From NCBI GenBank assembly GCA_900230115.1, contig LT907983.1, forward strand, positions 2,666,001 through 2,730,000: DNA of 64,000 nt, read 5' to 3'. The notes under the pieces are model-generated. The model worked only from the letters and a program-made list of their open reading frames with translations, was not told where the DNA came from and made no database searches. Shown in pieces: positions 10,352-19,168 of this stretch (its first letter is position 1; each line of letters opens with the position of its first letter). The DNA is from Spirosomataceae bacterium TFI 002. GTDB taxonomy: Bacteria > Bacteroidota > Bacteroidia > Cytophagales > Spirosomataceae. The position numbers were made by a program, and so were the translations under genes.

Positions 10352-10849
10352 ATTTGTATTTTTTTAAATTGATTTGCTACTTTGACATGGCTCACAGTCA
10401 ATGGTTTATGTCGGTTTAGGTTTCTTCTACCGATCCATCAATATACTCGACGCTTGGGGCACTTAGGTCTATACATTTGATTCGATTTCAAAAGCATCGA
10501 ACAAAACATGAAGTAGTAATAGGTCAAGCCAACATGATTATTTGATTTTCATTGAGTAGCTAATTGGGCAAGTAAATCACTTAAATATGGTATTATAAGA
10601 GTCCATCCTTCGACCTCAGAGAACTTTAATAATCCATCCTCTCTAACTTCGTTGAAGAATATTGATTTAGCCATTCACTAAATAATTCAACCTCACTTGC
10701 TGATTCAAGAAAGGTATTGCCTAAATTCATGATTAAAAGTGAGTTATCGAAAGGGTTTTACATGTTTTATATCAGGCGAATTTTATAGTCCATTTTGAAT
10801 TTAAGGAGAAAAATTTTTCGATTTCAAATGGCAGCTTAACATTAATGAA
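10352..10849. other. Intergenic region with possible gene remnant
   Basis: About 500 bases between divergent genes. Apart from the two short overlapping frames described at 10549-10730, nothing is recognised. Confidence 0.45.
10549..10730 (-). pseudogene. Possible frameshifted remnant of a short protein gene
   Basis: Two minus-strand frames overlap: 10626-10730 reads MNLGNTFLESASEVELFSEW and 10549-10674 ends with VEGWTLIIPYLSDLLAQL. Each looks protein-like, and a single-base shift inside the overlap would join them into a product of about 60 residues. I cannot name the family. A chance pair of short open frames is equally possible. Confidence 0.25.
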
Positions 10850-11637
10850 TTGAAAAATAGTTACAATCACATACTACAGAAGCTTGATGAATTTATAGAA
10901 AAGGAGATCGATAATCTCCATTTATCTAGTGAGGTTATCTGTAAAGAACTTGGTGTAAGTAGAACTCAACTCCATAGAATTCTTAAACAAAGTGAACAGG
11001 TATCATTAAGTCACTATGTTAGAGAAAAACGGCTGACAAAAGCAGCAGAGCTTATCCAAAATTCGGATCTTAGAATTTCTGAAATATCGGACGCAGTGGG
11101 TATAAGTAGTCCCCAAAATTTCAGCAATTATTTTAATGAAATATATGGGTTAAGCCCAAGTGAATACAGAAAGCAATTACCCGAATCGACGCAAAACACT
11201 TACTCTATAGCTGTTCTACCTTTTTCCAATTTGAGTAATGATGAAGAGCAAGAATATTTTAGCGATGGTATTACGGATGAACTAATCAATGTTCTTTCGC
11301 GGGATCAATTCTCAGGGGAGGCAAAGTTGTGAAGTTTGATGGCAATTGAATACATGTTAACGGCAGGTGGTTTGGATAGACTGAGCGGCACATATAAAAA
11401 CGGTAACAGCGTAATCACTTTTTTCAAAAAAGGAGATGAATTATGGCTAAAGACCGAGGTGTTCGGTATGCCGTATAGATATGAAGGTTAAAATGAATTG
11501 GGGCTCCAAGTATGCCACAAGGTCTATTTGACAAGCTTGCTTTTGAAATATAGTCTGACAGTAAAATCAAATGTGCTCAGCAATTCTTATACGAAAGCGG
11601 GCTGGCAGGTTCAGAGATCTATAGGAAAGAATATTGA
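10850..11637 (+). pseudogene. Broken AraC-type regulator with TolB-like C-terminus
   Basis: The first 160 codons (TTG start at 10850, stop at 11330-11332) encode an AraC-type double helix-turn-helix (LSSEVICKELGVSRTQLHRI and ISEISDAVGISSPQNFSNYF), then the beginning of a TolB/FlgO-like domain (IAVLPFSNLSNDEEQEYFSD). Intact relatives continue for several hundred residues; here the frame stops at ITDELINVLSRDQ. Downstream, about 11355-11637 in shifted frames still reads SGTYKNGNSVITFFKKGDEL and then GAPSMPQGLFDKLAFEI, stop, SDSKIKCAQQFLYESG, which looks like the C-terminal part of a related protein. A large internal deletion, a frameshift and an in-frame stop therefore explain the region. Function is presumably lost, although the HTH part could still be made. 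Confidence 0.75.
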
Positions 11638-11793
11638 TTATCAGTATTTTACATAATAGATTATAATATATTTATAATCGAATACCATGAAACTAAAAGA
11701 GGTACTTACTATAAGTGGCTCCTAATTATTTGTGCTCTTTTTGAAATTCCTGTTTTTTGGAATGCCTATTTCTAACACAAAACCCTTTTTCAG

Positions 11794-12547
11794 ATGATAC
11801 CTAATGACGAGCAATCACAACTATTAAGCGTAAGAGAGACTGAAATTAGAAAGCTTAAAGAGGAGATTCAACTGGAAGCAGCTCTGGAGAAAGTGCGAGT
11901 CGCCTCTATGGCCATGCACAAAACAGAAGAATTGGCTATGGTATCCTCTGTAGTTTACGAAGAATTAAATAGACTAGGAATTACCAATTTTCAGTCATGT
12001 GGATTTCATATAATTGATGAGCAAAATGAAATTCAGAATGTATGGAATTTCCACATTGATCATAAGCAACTTACTCGTTTTCAAATGCCTTTAAAAGGAA
12101 ACGATATTTTGGAGGTCAGATATAAGGCTTGGAAAAAAGGCGAAAAATTGTTTTATCAAAAAGTTGGAGGTCAACAGCTAAATGCGAATCTTGAATATAT
12201 TACGGTAAAAGAAATAACGTTGGGAAAAGCCGCTTCTTGGATTGAAAAATATGGCTTCCCAGACCCTGTTCACTTTCATTTCGCAAATTTTTCTATGGGT
12301 TATTTACATGTTATTTCAGAACACGAATAGCCGAGTGCAGATAGCCATTAAAGACAACGGGCCAGGCATCCCAGACGAAATTAAAGACAAAATCTTTCAA
12401 CCCTTCTTTACAACCAAAGACACAGGAAAAGGTACAGGTTTAGGCTTGAGTCTGGCGTATGATATTGTGAAGGCTCATGGTGGGGAGATTTTGCTTAAAT
12501 CTATTAAGGGTGAAGGCACAGAATTTATAATTTCTCTCAACATTTAA
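11794..12547 (+). pseudogene. Histidine kinase gene broken by internal deletion
   Basis: The first 178 codons encode the sensor region of a Bacteroidota histidine kinase (EIQLEAALEKVRVASMAMHK, EELAMVSSVVYEELNRLGI, a GAF-like domain). The frame stops at 12330. A second frame overlapping it then encodes only the last part of a HATPase domain, KDNGPGIPDEIKDKIFQPFF and TGKGTGLGLSLAYD, to the stop at 12547. The phospho-acceptor His box and the N box are missing. The simplest reading is a deletion that joined the two ends out of frame. The C-terminal 67 codons closely resemble the end of the intact kinase next door (13735-13937), so recombination between paralogues may have caused it. Confidence 0.82.
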
Positions 12548-12608
12548 ACTAGAAAGTATAATGAGAAGCAATCATTTCCTAAATTCGACATTCATTTAAA
12601 AAAGTCCA

Positions 12609-13937
12609 ATGCTCTATTTTTTACTTGTTCTCCTAGGGTCAATTTTCATTAGAAAGCGGTTTGACTTTGCTATGAAGTACCCTCAACTAGATGGATTTCT
12701 GAAAGTGTCCTGGTTGATCTCTTTGCTCATTTTCCTTTCTGGTAATTTTGTTAATGATAAAATAGGAATAAGCACAGCCCCTGCTTGGTTTCTCTTTATA
12801 GGTTTTGTTTTATATTGCTATTGGCTTGCTAGAGATGAACCAAAACCAGATGCTATAATTTGGTCTACAATTGGGTTTATGGCTATTAGCTTAATATTTG
12901 AGATATCGGAGGCATATTTTGACTCCTTTCACGAAGACATTTCTAGTTATTTAAGTGTAGGGCAACTGGGGACTTTTGTGAGTATAATTGCCTTTGGAAT
13001 AGGGATCTCTAATCAGCAAAAAGCACTAGCAAAAGAAAAAGAGAAAAGTGAATTAATATCGAAACAAAATGATGAACTCGAAGAACTAGTTTCTGAAAGA
13101 ACTGCCGAAATAACCAAGCAGAAAGAAGAGCTAGTAATGGCAATGGAAGAGTTAAAAGCAACTCAAAGCCAGTTAATTCAATCTGAAAAAATGGCAAGTT
13201 TAGGTGAGTTAACAGCCGGCATTGCCCATGAGATTCAAAATCCGCTCAACTTTGTCAATAACTTTTCTGAGGTAAGCTCCGAAATGATTGACGACATGAA
13301 TGAGGAGTTGGAAAAAGGTGACCTAGAAGAAGTCAAAGCATTAGCAGCCGATTTAAAACTTAACTTGGGAAAAATATACCACCACGGAAACCGAGCAAGT
13401 AGTATTGTGAAAGGTATGCTAGAGCACAGCAGAGCAAGTTCTGGCAAAAAAGAGTTAACGGATATTAATGTCTTGGCAGATGAATACTTGAGGCTTTCCT
13501 ACCATGGTTTAAGAGCCAAGGATAAAAGCTTTAATGCAGAGATTATAACTGACTTAGACCCTAATTTGCCTAAAATAAACATTGTCTCTCAGGATGTGGG
13601 TAGGGTACTTTTGAATTTGATAAATAATGCCTTTCAGTCATGTACTGAACGAAACTCTGGAGCGAAAACCGAAAATTATTTGGCTTGCGTAACAGTAAGT
13701 ACCAAAACCCAAAAGGACAATATAGTTATTGCAATAAAAGACAATGGTTTGGGGATACCGACAGAAATACGAGACAAAATATTTCAACCATTTTTTACAA
13801 CCAAAGACACTGGGAAAGGGACAGGGTTAGGCCTTTCGTTGAGCAATGAGATAATAAAGGCTCATGGGGGAGAAATAAGCCTAAAAACGAAAGTTAACGA
13901 AGGGACAAAATTTATAATAACTTTACCGATCAGTTAA
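12609..13937 (+). CDS. Membrane sensor histidine kinase
   Basis: A 442-residue kinase with four predicted membrane spans in residues 1-135, a coiled coil (residues about 140-195, ELEELVSERTAEITKQKEEL), the phospho-acceptor box GELTAGIAHEIQNPLNF with His207, and a HATPase domain (NLINNAFQS N box, DNGLGIP G1 box, GKGTGLGLSL G2 box). It should autophosphorylate and pass phosphate to the receiver proteins encoded directly behind it (13958 and 14348). The gap to the first receiver gene is 20 bases, indicating one operon. The signal is unknown; no large periplasmic domain is present. Confidence 0.92.
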   Translation: MLYFLLVLLGSIFIRKRFDFAMKYPQLDGFLKVSWLISLLIFLSGNFVNDKIGISTAPAWFLFIGFVLYCYWLARDEPKPDAIIWSTIGFMAISLIFEISEAYFDSFHEDISSYLSVGQLGTFVSIIAFGIGISNQQKALAKEKEKSELISKQNDELEELVSERTAEITKQKEELVMAMEELKATQSQLIQSEKMASLGELTAGIAHEIQNPLNFVNNFSEVSSEMIDDMNEELEKGDLEEVKALAADLKLNLGKIYHHGNRASSIVKGMLEHSRASSGKKELTDINVLADEYLRLSYHGLRAKDKSFNAEIITDLDPNLPKINIVSQDVGRVLLNLINNAFQSCTERNSGAKTENYLACVTVSTKTQKDNIVIAIKDNGLGIPTEIRDKIFQPFFTTKDTGKGTGLGLSLSNEIIKAHGGEISLKTKVNEGTKFIITLPIS

Positions 13938-13957
13938 GTATTACACACTGAACTGCC

Positions 13958-14335
13958 ATGAATATGAAAATACTAGTAGTAGACGACGAAGTAGATGTTA
14001 AAGACCTTTTTCTTCAAAAATTCAGGAAGGAAATAAAAAGAGAGGAAATGAGTTTTTCATTTGCTCATTCTGGAGAAGATGCTTTGACATACTTAAAAGA
14101 ACACGAATCAGAGGCTGTACTCATCCTTTCTGATATTAACATGCCAGGGATGACAGGCATAGAGTTGCTGAAACAAATTAGGTCTAATTATCATAAACCA
14201 CCTCCTATTGTCATGATGATAACTGCCTATGGAGATGAAGATAATAAGAATCAAGCGACGGAATATGGGGCAGATGATTTTCTTACTAAACCATTGGACT
14301 TTGCAATGCTAAAGTCAAGGTTAGCCTCTGTTTAA
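13958..14335 (+). CDS. Single-domain response regulator
   Basis: The 125 residues are a complete CheY-like receiver and nothing else: acidic pocket Asp9/Asp10, phospho-acceptor Asp59 (LILSDINMPG), the Thr of MMITAYG and the Lys of FLTKPLD. With no output domain it must act by protein contact or as a phosphate relay. It lies between the kinase and the receiver-cyclase, 12 bases before the latter, so it may share phosphate between them. The start ATG at 13958 gives MNMKILVVDDE; the second ATG two codons later is possible. Confidence 0.93.
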   Translation: MNMKILVVDDEVDVKDLFLQKFRKEIKREEMSFSFAHSGEDALTYLKEHESEAVLILSDINMPGMTGIELLKQIRSNYHKPPPIVMMITAYGDEDNKNQATEYGADDFLTKPLDFAMLKSRLASV

Positions 14336-14347
14336 ATTTGAATTGAT

Positions 14348-15394
14348 ATGAAAACTAACATACTTGTAGTAGATGACGAAAGCGACTTGGAAGTTCTCAT
14401 TCGCCAAAAATTTAGACGCCAGATAAGAGAAGGTAAATACGAATTCCTTTTCGCCGAAAATGGGAAAAAGGCTTTAGAGATTTTAGAAAGCCACCCCGAA
14501 ATATCATTGGTTTTAAGTGACATCAACATGCCTGTAATGGATGGACTTACACTCTTAATGCGAATAGGGGAGAGTAAGCCTTTGATTCAAGTAGTGATGG
14601 TATCTGCTTATGGAGATATGGACAATATCCGTACAGCTATGAATAAGGGTGCTTTTGACTTTGTATGCAAACCTGTCAATTTTGAAGACTTGGAGGTAAC
14701 CATGGAAAAAACCATCCTTCACATAACTGAGCTTCAGAAAAGAATAGAGGCGATCAAAGAAAATGACATACTTAAGATGTATGTTGATGATAGCGTTCTC
14801 AAGTTCATGAGCAAGCAGGAGTTTGAAAACTCTTTAACAGCAAATGAAACCATAAATGCAACTGTAGTATTTATTGATATATGTGGCTTTACGGCTATCA
14901 CTGAGAAGGAAAGCCCAGATTTTGTGGTGAACATTATCAATAAATACTTTGACCTAATGGTGAAAGAAATAATTGCACACGATGGTCGTATTGATAAATT
15001 TATGGGTGATGCAGTAATGGCTGTATTCAAGGGAGAATTCCATCTTGATAGGGCAATTGACGCTTCATTAGGTGTACAGGCCGCAATCAAGGCTATTAAA
15101 GAACCTGCTGTAGGCGTTGAATCTTACTTGCCAAAAGTCTCCATCGGAATTAACTCAGGTGAAATGATAGCTGGTAATATAGGTTCAAGTACCTTAAAAA
15201 GGCTGGACTTTACCGTTATTGGTGATGTGGTGAATACTGCACAAAGAATTCAGTCGGCAGCGATAGACGACCAAATATTAATTTCGGAAACGTCCTATGA
15301 GATGGTGAAGGACTCTTTTAGTTGTAAATATGCAGGAGAGTTTGAATTAAAAAATAAGGCCAAAGCTATCAAATGTTACGAAGTGCTCTCCTAA
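14348..15394 (+). CDS. Receiver-adenylyl cyclase fusion (class III)
   Basis: A 348-residue cytoplasmic protein. Residues 1-125 are a receiver with acceptor Asp58 ([11 protein letters not shown]). A helical linker (residues 126-165) leads to a class III nucleotidyl cyclase domain (residues about 170-345). The metal ligands are Asp177 ([11 protein letters not shown]) and Asp221 (KFMGDAV). The residues expected for ATP specificity are Lys217 and Asp293, and the transition-state residues Asn296 and Arg300 are present ([10 protein letters not shown]), so cAMP production is likely. Phosphorylation by the kinase at 12609 probably controls it. No cAMP receptor is encoded nearby. Confidence 0.93.
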   Translation: MKTNILVVDDESDLEVLIRQKFRRQIREGKYEFLFAENGKKALEILESHPEISLVLSDINMPVMDGLTLLMRIGESKPLIQVVMVSAYGDMDNIRTAMNKGAFDFVCKPVNFEDLEVTMEKTILHITELQKRIEAIKENDILKMYVDDSVLKFMSKQEFENSLTANETINATVVFIDICGFTAITEKESPDFVVNIINKYFDLMVKEIIAHDGRIDKFMGDAVMAVFKGEFHLDRAIDASLGVQAAIKAIKEPAVGVESYLPKVSIGINSGEMIAGNIGSSTLKRLDFTVIGDVVNTAQRIQSAAIDDQILISETSYEMVKDSFSCKYAGEFELKNKAKAIKCYEVLS

Positions 15395-15400
15395 AGTTTT

Positions 15401-15431
15401 AAGCATTTAGGCTTTCTTTGACTGAATGCTT
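15401..15431. terminator. Possible shared hairpin between convergent genes
   Basis: A 7-bp inverted repeat (15401-15407 with 15425-15431) spans the 12-base gap between the cyclase gene and the convergent HD gene, followed by four T residues on the plus strand. The T-run is weak on the minus strand. Confidence 0.35.
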
Positions 15432-16015
15432 TTAAGGTCTAATCCTTTTAGCTTCAAGAGGTGTTGGTGTTTAAAACTCTCTTTATACTTTTTGCAAAAA
15501 TCAGTATGATAAGCGTGGTTTTCTAAAAAACTAATTTGAATTTCTTGCCATTCTGATCTACTGAGATCTTTGTTAAAGTGACGTAACTCTTTAAAGAGCA
15601 TTTCACTTACTGGCTCAAAATTTTCTGTGCTTAGATACTCTAAATCAGCATCAGCCAACACCCTTTCAGCTAAGTTTTTGGGTTTTTGTGGGATTTTTGT
15701 TGCCATTATCATCCCACATATTTTTTCAAGCTCTTCTTCAGAAAACTCATATTTGGAAAGCATTTCTCTGGCAATCCTGCAACCTTTCTCTTCGTGGTCT
15801 TCTCGCCCTTCAATAAATCCTATGTCATGAAATATGGCTGCAAGTCGTATCAATTCAATTTCCTCTGGCGGCAATCCTTCCCTCCATGCAAGGTACTCTG
15901 CCATTTTGAGTACATAAAGCGTATGATTAACACTATGATATGTTAAGTATTGAGGCAATTCGCTTGTTAGAATGTCAAGAACCTCATCGTATACTTTGTC
16001 AAATAGTGATTTCAT
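15407..16015 (-). CDS. HD-domain phosphohydrolase
   Basis: The 202-residue protein carries the metal-binding pattern of the HD superfamily: His31 (VNHTLYV), His63-Asp64 (AAIFHDIGF), His74 (EDHEEKG) and a later Asp (LADADLEYL). Family members hydrolyse phosphate esters, including nucleotides and cyclic nucleotides; the substrate cannot be fixed here. It converges on the adenylyl cyclase gene with a 12-base gap, so a link to nucleotide signalling is possible but only an inference. It probably shares a transcript with the YitT-like gene upstream (11-base gap). Confidence 0.85.
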   Translation of the reverse strand: MKSLFDKVYDEVLDILTSELPQYLTYHSVNHTLYVLKMAEYLAWREGLPPEEIELIRLAAIFHDIGFIEGREDHEEKGCRIAREMLSKYEFSEEELEKICGMIMATKIPQKPKNLAERVLADADLEYLSTENFEPVSEMLFKELRHFNKDLSRSEWQEIQISFLENHAYHTDFCKKYKESFKHQHLLKLKGLDLKSIQSKKA

Positions 16016-16026
16016 TCAAACTTGTA

Positions 16027-16911
16027 TCAATGTGCCCTTAATCTTTTAACTTCTCCTCCGCCTACTTCTTTTATACTTTGTATAAAAATAAATGCATTTG
16101 GATCAGTATTGAAAATTGATTTTTTAAGCTTGTGAATCTCTAGTCTTGTAACTACTGTTACAATGATATCAGTGTCGTGTTTCACTTCAAAACTTCCTGG
16201 TAAATAACCTCTCTCTCCTTTGTAAACCGATATTGCCTTATTGTGAGTTTTGACGATCATCTCTTTCATTTCCTCATGTTTGCTCGAAATAATAGTTAGG
16301 GAAGTGTATTCTTCAAAACCATCAACCACATATCCAGAAACCTGCAAAGCGGTAAAGTAGGTAAGTATAGAATACATTGCTTTTTCAATCCCTAAGCTAT
16401 AAGCAGCAATAAGAAACAAAACTGTATTTGTTATCATTATTATTTCGGCAGTACTAATGGGCAATTTCTTATTGGAATATTCGGCAAGCACCTCTAAACC
16501 ATCTATCACTCCACCGCCTTTTATTACAAAACCAATACCTAAGCCAATGAAAAGTCCTCCAAAAATGGCAATAAGAACCTTGTCATTTGTAATAGCCGGA
16601 ACCTCAACAAACTGAAGTAAAATGGCCAATAAAATGACAGCGATAAGTGCATGAATGGCAAAGTTTTTTCCAATCTTGTAGTATCCGATAATAATAAAAG
16701 GAAGGTTGATTAAAACGAGTGGAATACTCACATCAATATGGAAAATTTCATGTATTAGGATGGAAACACCTGTTACTCCTCCATCTATAAAATGATTTGG
16801 GATCATGAATCCTTTGATAGCAATGGTGCCACAAAGCGAGCCAAGAATTATAAATAAAATTGACCTTACAGAAAATACCTCGTTCCAGTTAATGCTTTGA
16901 TTTGAAGACAA
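16027..16911 (-). CDS. YitT-family membrane protein (DUF161 + DUF2179)
   Basis: A 294-residue protein with about five or six membrane spans in residues 15-205 (IRSILFIILGS-like first span, MIPNHFIDGGVTGVSIL, GVIDGLEVLAEYSNKKLPIS), then a soluble C-terminal DUF2179 domain (TSLTIISSKHEEMKEMI, ISVYKGERGYL, VTRLEIHKLKK). This is the standard architecture of the YitT/YqfU family of inner-membrane proteins, whose transport role is unclear. It is the upstream gene of a two-gene unit with the HD hydrolase. Confidence 0.9.
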   Translation of the reverse strand: MSSNQSINWNEVFSVRSILFIILGSLCGTIAIKGFMIPNHFIDGGVTGVSILIHEIFHIDVSIPLVLINLPFIIIGYYKIGKNFAIHALIAVILLAILLQFVEVPAITNDKVLIAIFGGLFIGLGIGFVIKGGGVIDGLEVLAEYSNKKLPISTAEIIMITNTVLFLIAAYSLGIEKAMYSILTYFTALQVSGYVVDGFEEYTSLTIISSKHEEMKEMIVKTHNKAISVYKGERGYLPGSFEVKHDTDIIVTVVTRLEIHKLKKSIFNTDPNAFIFIQSIKEVGGGEVKRLRAH

Positions 16912-17214
16912 TCGATCGGCTCTTTAAAAGTAGAATTATAGAGTAAATTTATAATAACATCCACATACAAAAAAATTGAATCTACAAGACTTTTAATTAT
17001 AGTTGTTTTGATGTGAGTAGCGGCTATTTTATTACTTGCCTATTTAGTAAAATTAACTAAAAGTAGACACCGAAAAAATTGAGAAGAAGAATCGAATAGT
17101 TGGGCTGAGTCATCGGTCGATAAAATGCATTTGATCGTCGAAAAGCTTCATGTCTAAAAACTAGCTCTACATTTTATTTATTACATTTATCGAAACCTAT
17201 TTAACCTAGCCAAA
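16912..17214. other. Divergent intergenic region
   Basis: About 300 bases between the YitT-like gene and the carboxylesterase. It holds an imperfect 20-bp palindrome (17118-17137) described separately; no gene is seen. Confidence 0.5.
17118..17137. promoter_or_regulatory. 20-bp near-palindrome, candidate operator
   Basis: The dyad has AAATGCATTT at its centre and CGAT/ATCG at the ends, with a single mismatched pair. It sits 78 bases before the carboxylesterase ATG. A role as a repressor or activator site is inference from symmetry and position. Confidence 0.35.
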
Positions 17215-18843
17215 ATGAAGACGACATTATTACTCGCATTGTTTTTAACCATACTCTATAACAGCTCTTTTGCTCAAAACAACGCTTTCGCCGTTCAAAC
17301 AAGTATAAAAAACGGAATTGTAGAAGGCAATTATGACACTAAAACAGGTATTCAAAAATACTTTGGGATACCTTATGCTAAACCACCCGTAGGAGATTTT
17401 AGGTGGAAAGCACCTCAGCCGATTGCAAATTGGCAAGGAGTAAAAATGACCAAGGATTTTGGGCCAAGGGCAATGCAAGCACCTGTATTTGGTGACATGC
17501 GTTTTCGTTCCGATGGCTTAAGTGAAGACTGTCTTTACCTCAATGTGTGGGCACCAAGCGGTCAATTGGCTAAAAACTTACCAGTACTCGTCTATTTTTA
17601 TGGAGGAGGTTTTGTCGCTGGAGATGGTTCAGAGCCTCGCTATGATGGAGAAGCAATGGCAAAGGAAGGAATCGTAGTTGTGACAGTAAATTATAGGCTG
17701 AATATATTTGGCTTTTTTGCCCATCCTGAATTAAGCAATGAAACGACCTACAAAGGCTCAGGAAACTATGGCCTCATGGATCAGGCATTAGCTTTGAAGT
17801 GGGTAAACGAAAACATTAAAGTTTTTGGAGGTGATCCCAAAAGAGTAACTATTGCTGGGGAATCAGCTGGATCTATCTCTGTATGTGCACAAATGGCTTC
17901 TCCGCTTGCACGTAATTTAATTGCTGGAGCCATAGGAGAAAGTGGAGCTGCAATAAATCCTACGCTGTCACCTATTCCATTAAAAGAGGCTGAGCAAGGA
18001 GGTCTTGATTTTGCTAAAAGTATTGGTCAGACAACTTTACAAGCTCTAAGAAAGTTGTCGACGAAGGAGATTTATGAGTTTTACAATGAGTCAAACCGAT
18101 TTGGTTTCCCTACAGTTATTGATGGTTATTTTTACCCTAAAACGATACCGCAAATTTTCAATGCGAAGGAGCAATCTCAGGTTCCACTTTTACTGGGATG
18201 GAACTCTGCTGAGATTCCTGGTCAAGCTTTTATGCAAGGGCAACCATACAAATCGGAAAATTATATAACCAAGGTAAAGCAAAGTTACCCTACGGATTAC
18301 GAGGAGGTTTTGAAACTGTATCCTCATGGCAGCGAGAGAGAAATTGAGCTTTCGGCTACTGCTTTAGCATCCGACCGATTTATATCTTATAGCACTTGGA
18401 AATGGTTTGACCTACATCGTAAAAACTCTAATCAGCCAGTTTACCGTTACTTATTTAGTAGGGTGCGACCTCCATTGGTAGATCAATCGCTCACTTCGGC
18501 ACTTGCAGGAGGAACTGTTAAAAAAGACCCGAATGCTACTCCACCACCACCACCAGTAGGTGCATCGCATGCCAGCGAAATTGAATATTGTATGGGAAAC
18601 CTTTCTAACAGCCCAGAGTTTGCATGGACTTCGGACGATTACAAAGTTTCAGAAACCATGATGAAATATTTTGCAAATTTTATCAAAACGGGGAATCCAA
18701 ATGGGGAGAATCTTCCTGAATGGTCAAAAGCTGAACCAAACGACAAAATGCCACCAGTAATGAATATTGACTTGGAATCAAAAACAATAAAAGCACAAGA
18801 TGACGCTAGGTATGAGTTTTTGGATAAGGCTTATGGGAATTGA
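17215..18843 (+). CDS. Secreted type B carboxylesterase
   Basis: The 542-residue enzyme has a signal peptide (MKTTLLLALFLTILYNSSFA, cleavage near residue 20) and the alpha/beta-hydrolase fold of carboxylesterase/lipase type B. The nucleophile is Ser217 in GESAGS, the general base region is His452 (GASHASEIEY), and an acidic residue lies near GWNSAEI. The oxyanion segment YGGGFVAGDGS and EDCLYLNVW are also characteristic. It hydrolyses carboxylic esters in the periplasm or outside the cell; the physiological substrate is unknown. No T9SS sorting domain is present. It stands alone between divergent neighbours. Confidence 0.93.
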   Translation: MKTTLLLALFLTILYNSSFAQNNAFAVQTSIKNGIVEGNYDTKTGIQKYFGIPYAKPPVGDFRWKAPQPIANWQGVKMTKDFGPRAMQAPVFGDMRFRSDGLSEDCLYLNVWAPSGQLAKNLPVLVYFYGGGFVAGDGSEPRYDGEAMAKEGIVVVTVNYRLNIFGFFAHPELSNETTYKGSGNYGLMDQALALKWVNENIKVFGGDPKRVTIAGESAGSISVCAQMASPLARNLIAGAIGESGAAINPTLSPIPLKEAEQGGLDFAKSIGQTTLQALRKLSTKEIYEFYNESNRFGFPTVIDGYFYPKTIPQIFNAKEQSQVPLLLGWNSAEIPGQAFMQGQPYKSENYITKVKQSYPTDYEEVLKLYPHGSEREIELSATALASDRFISYSTWKWFDLHRKNSNQPVYRYLFSRVRPPLVDQSLTSALAGGTVKKDPNATPPPPPVGASHASEIEYCMGNLSNSPEFAWTSDDYKVSETMMKYFANFIKTGNPNGENLPEWSKAEPNDKMPPVMNIDLESKTIKAQDDARYEFLDKAYGN

Positions 18844-18925
18844 TTGAGGAGCTTTAAAACTTTGCTTAAAAACAGACAAATCTGTGTTTAAAAAGTGCTA
18901 ATTTACTCAAAAGCCTGAAAAGTAT

Positions 18926-19090
18926 TTGAACAAATACAAGCTACCGCTAGAAATGCTCTATCAATGGGAGAGCAATGTTCCGGATAAAGGTTTCCTTCAC
19001 GAAACAATGGGAGGGGAGATTTATAGCTGGACTTGGGGCAACGCCATGCTGGAAATAAGACCAAATCGCAAAAGTGTTGGTTTCAAATAA
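18926..19090 (+). pseudogene. N-terminal remnant of an AMP-binding acyl-CoA synthetase
   Basis: A 54-codon open frame from a TTG reads LNKYKLPLEMLYQWESNVPD, then GEIYSWTWGNAMLEIR, and ends in a stop after SVGFK. This resembles the first 50 residues of long-chain acyl-CoA synthetases (a short region before the GxxxxxTW adenylation fold begins), which are normally about 500-600 residues. No further part follows. I read it as a gene fragment left by a deletion rather than a functional small protein. Confidence 0.6.
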
Positions 19091-19168
19091 ATCAACGACA
19101 ATAACAATTTTTGGACTTCCGTAAAATCACGTACATTGCTGAATACTTCAACCCGAGCCTTATTTTAT

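Noticed and set aside
11687-11725. Twelve-codon frame beginning MKLKEVLTISGS
   Set aside because: It resembles the start of DUF5606 proteins but is too short to support; perhaps another relic.
10850-12550. Mobile element or prophage
   Set aside because: No transposase, integrase or terminal inverted repeats; the genes are simply broken.
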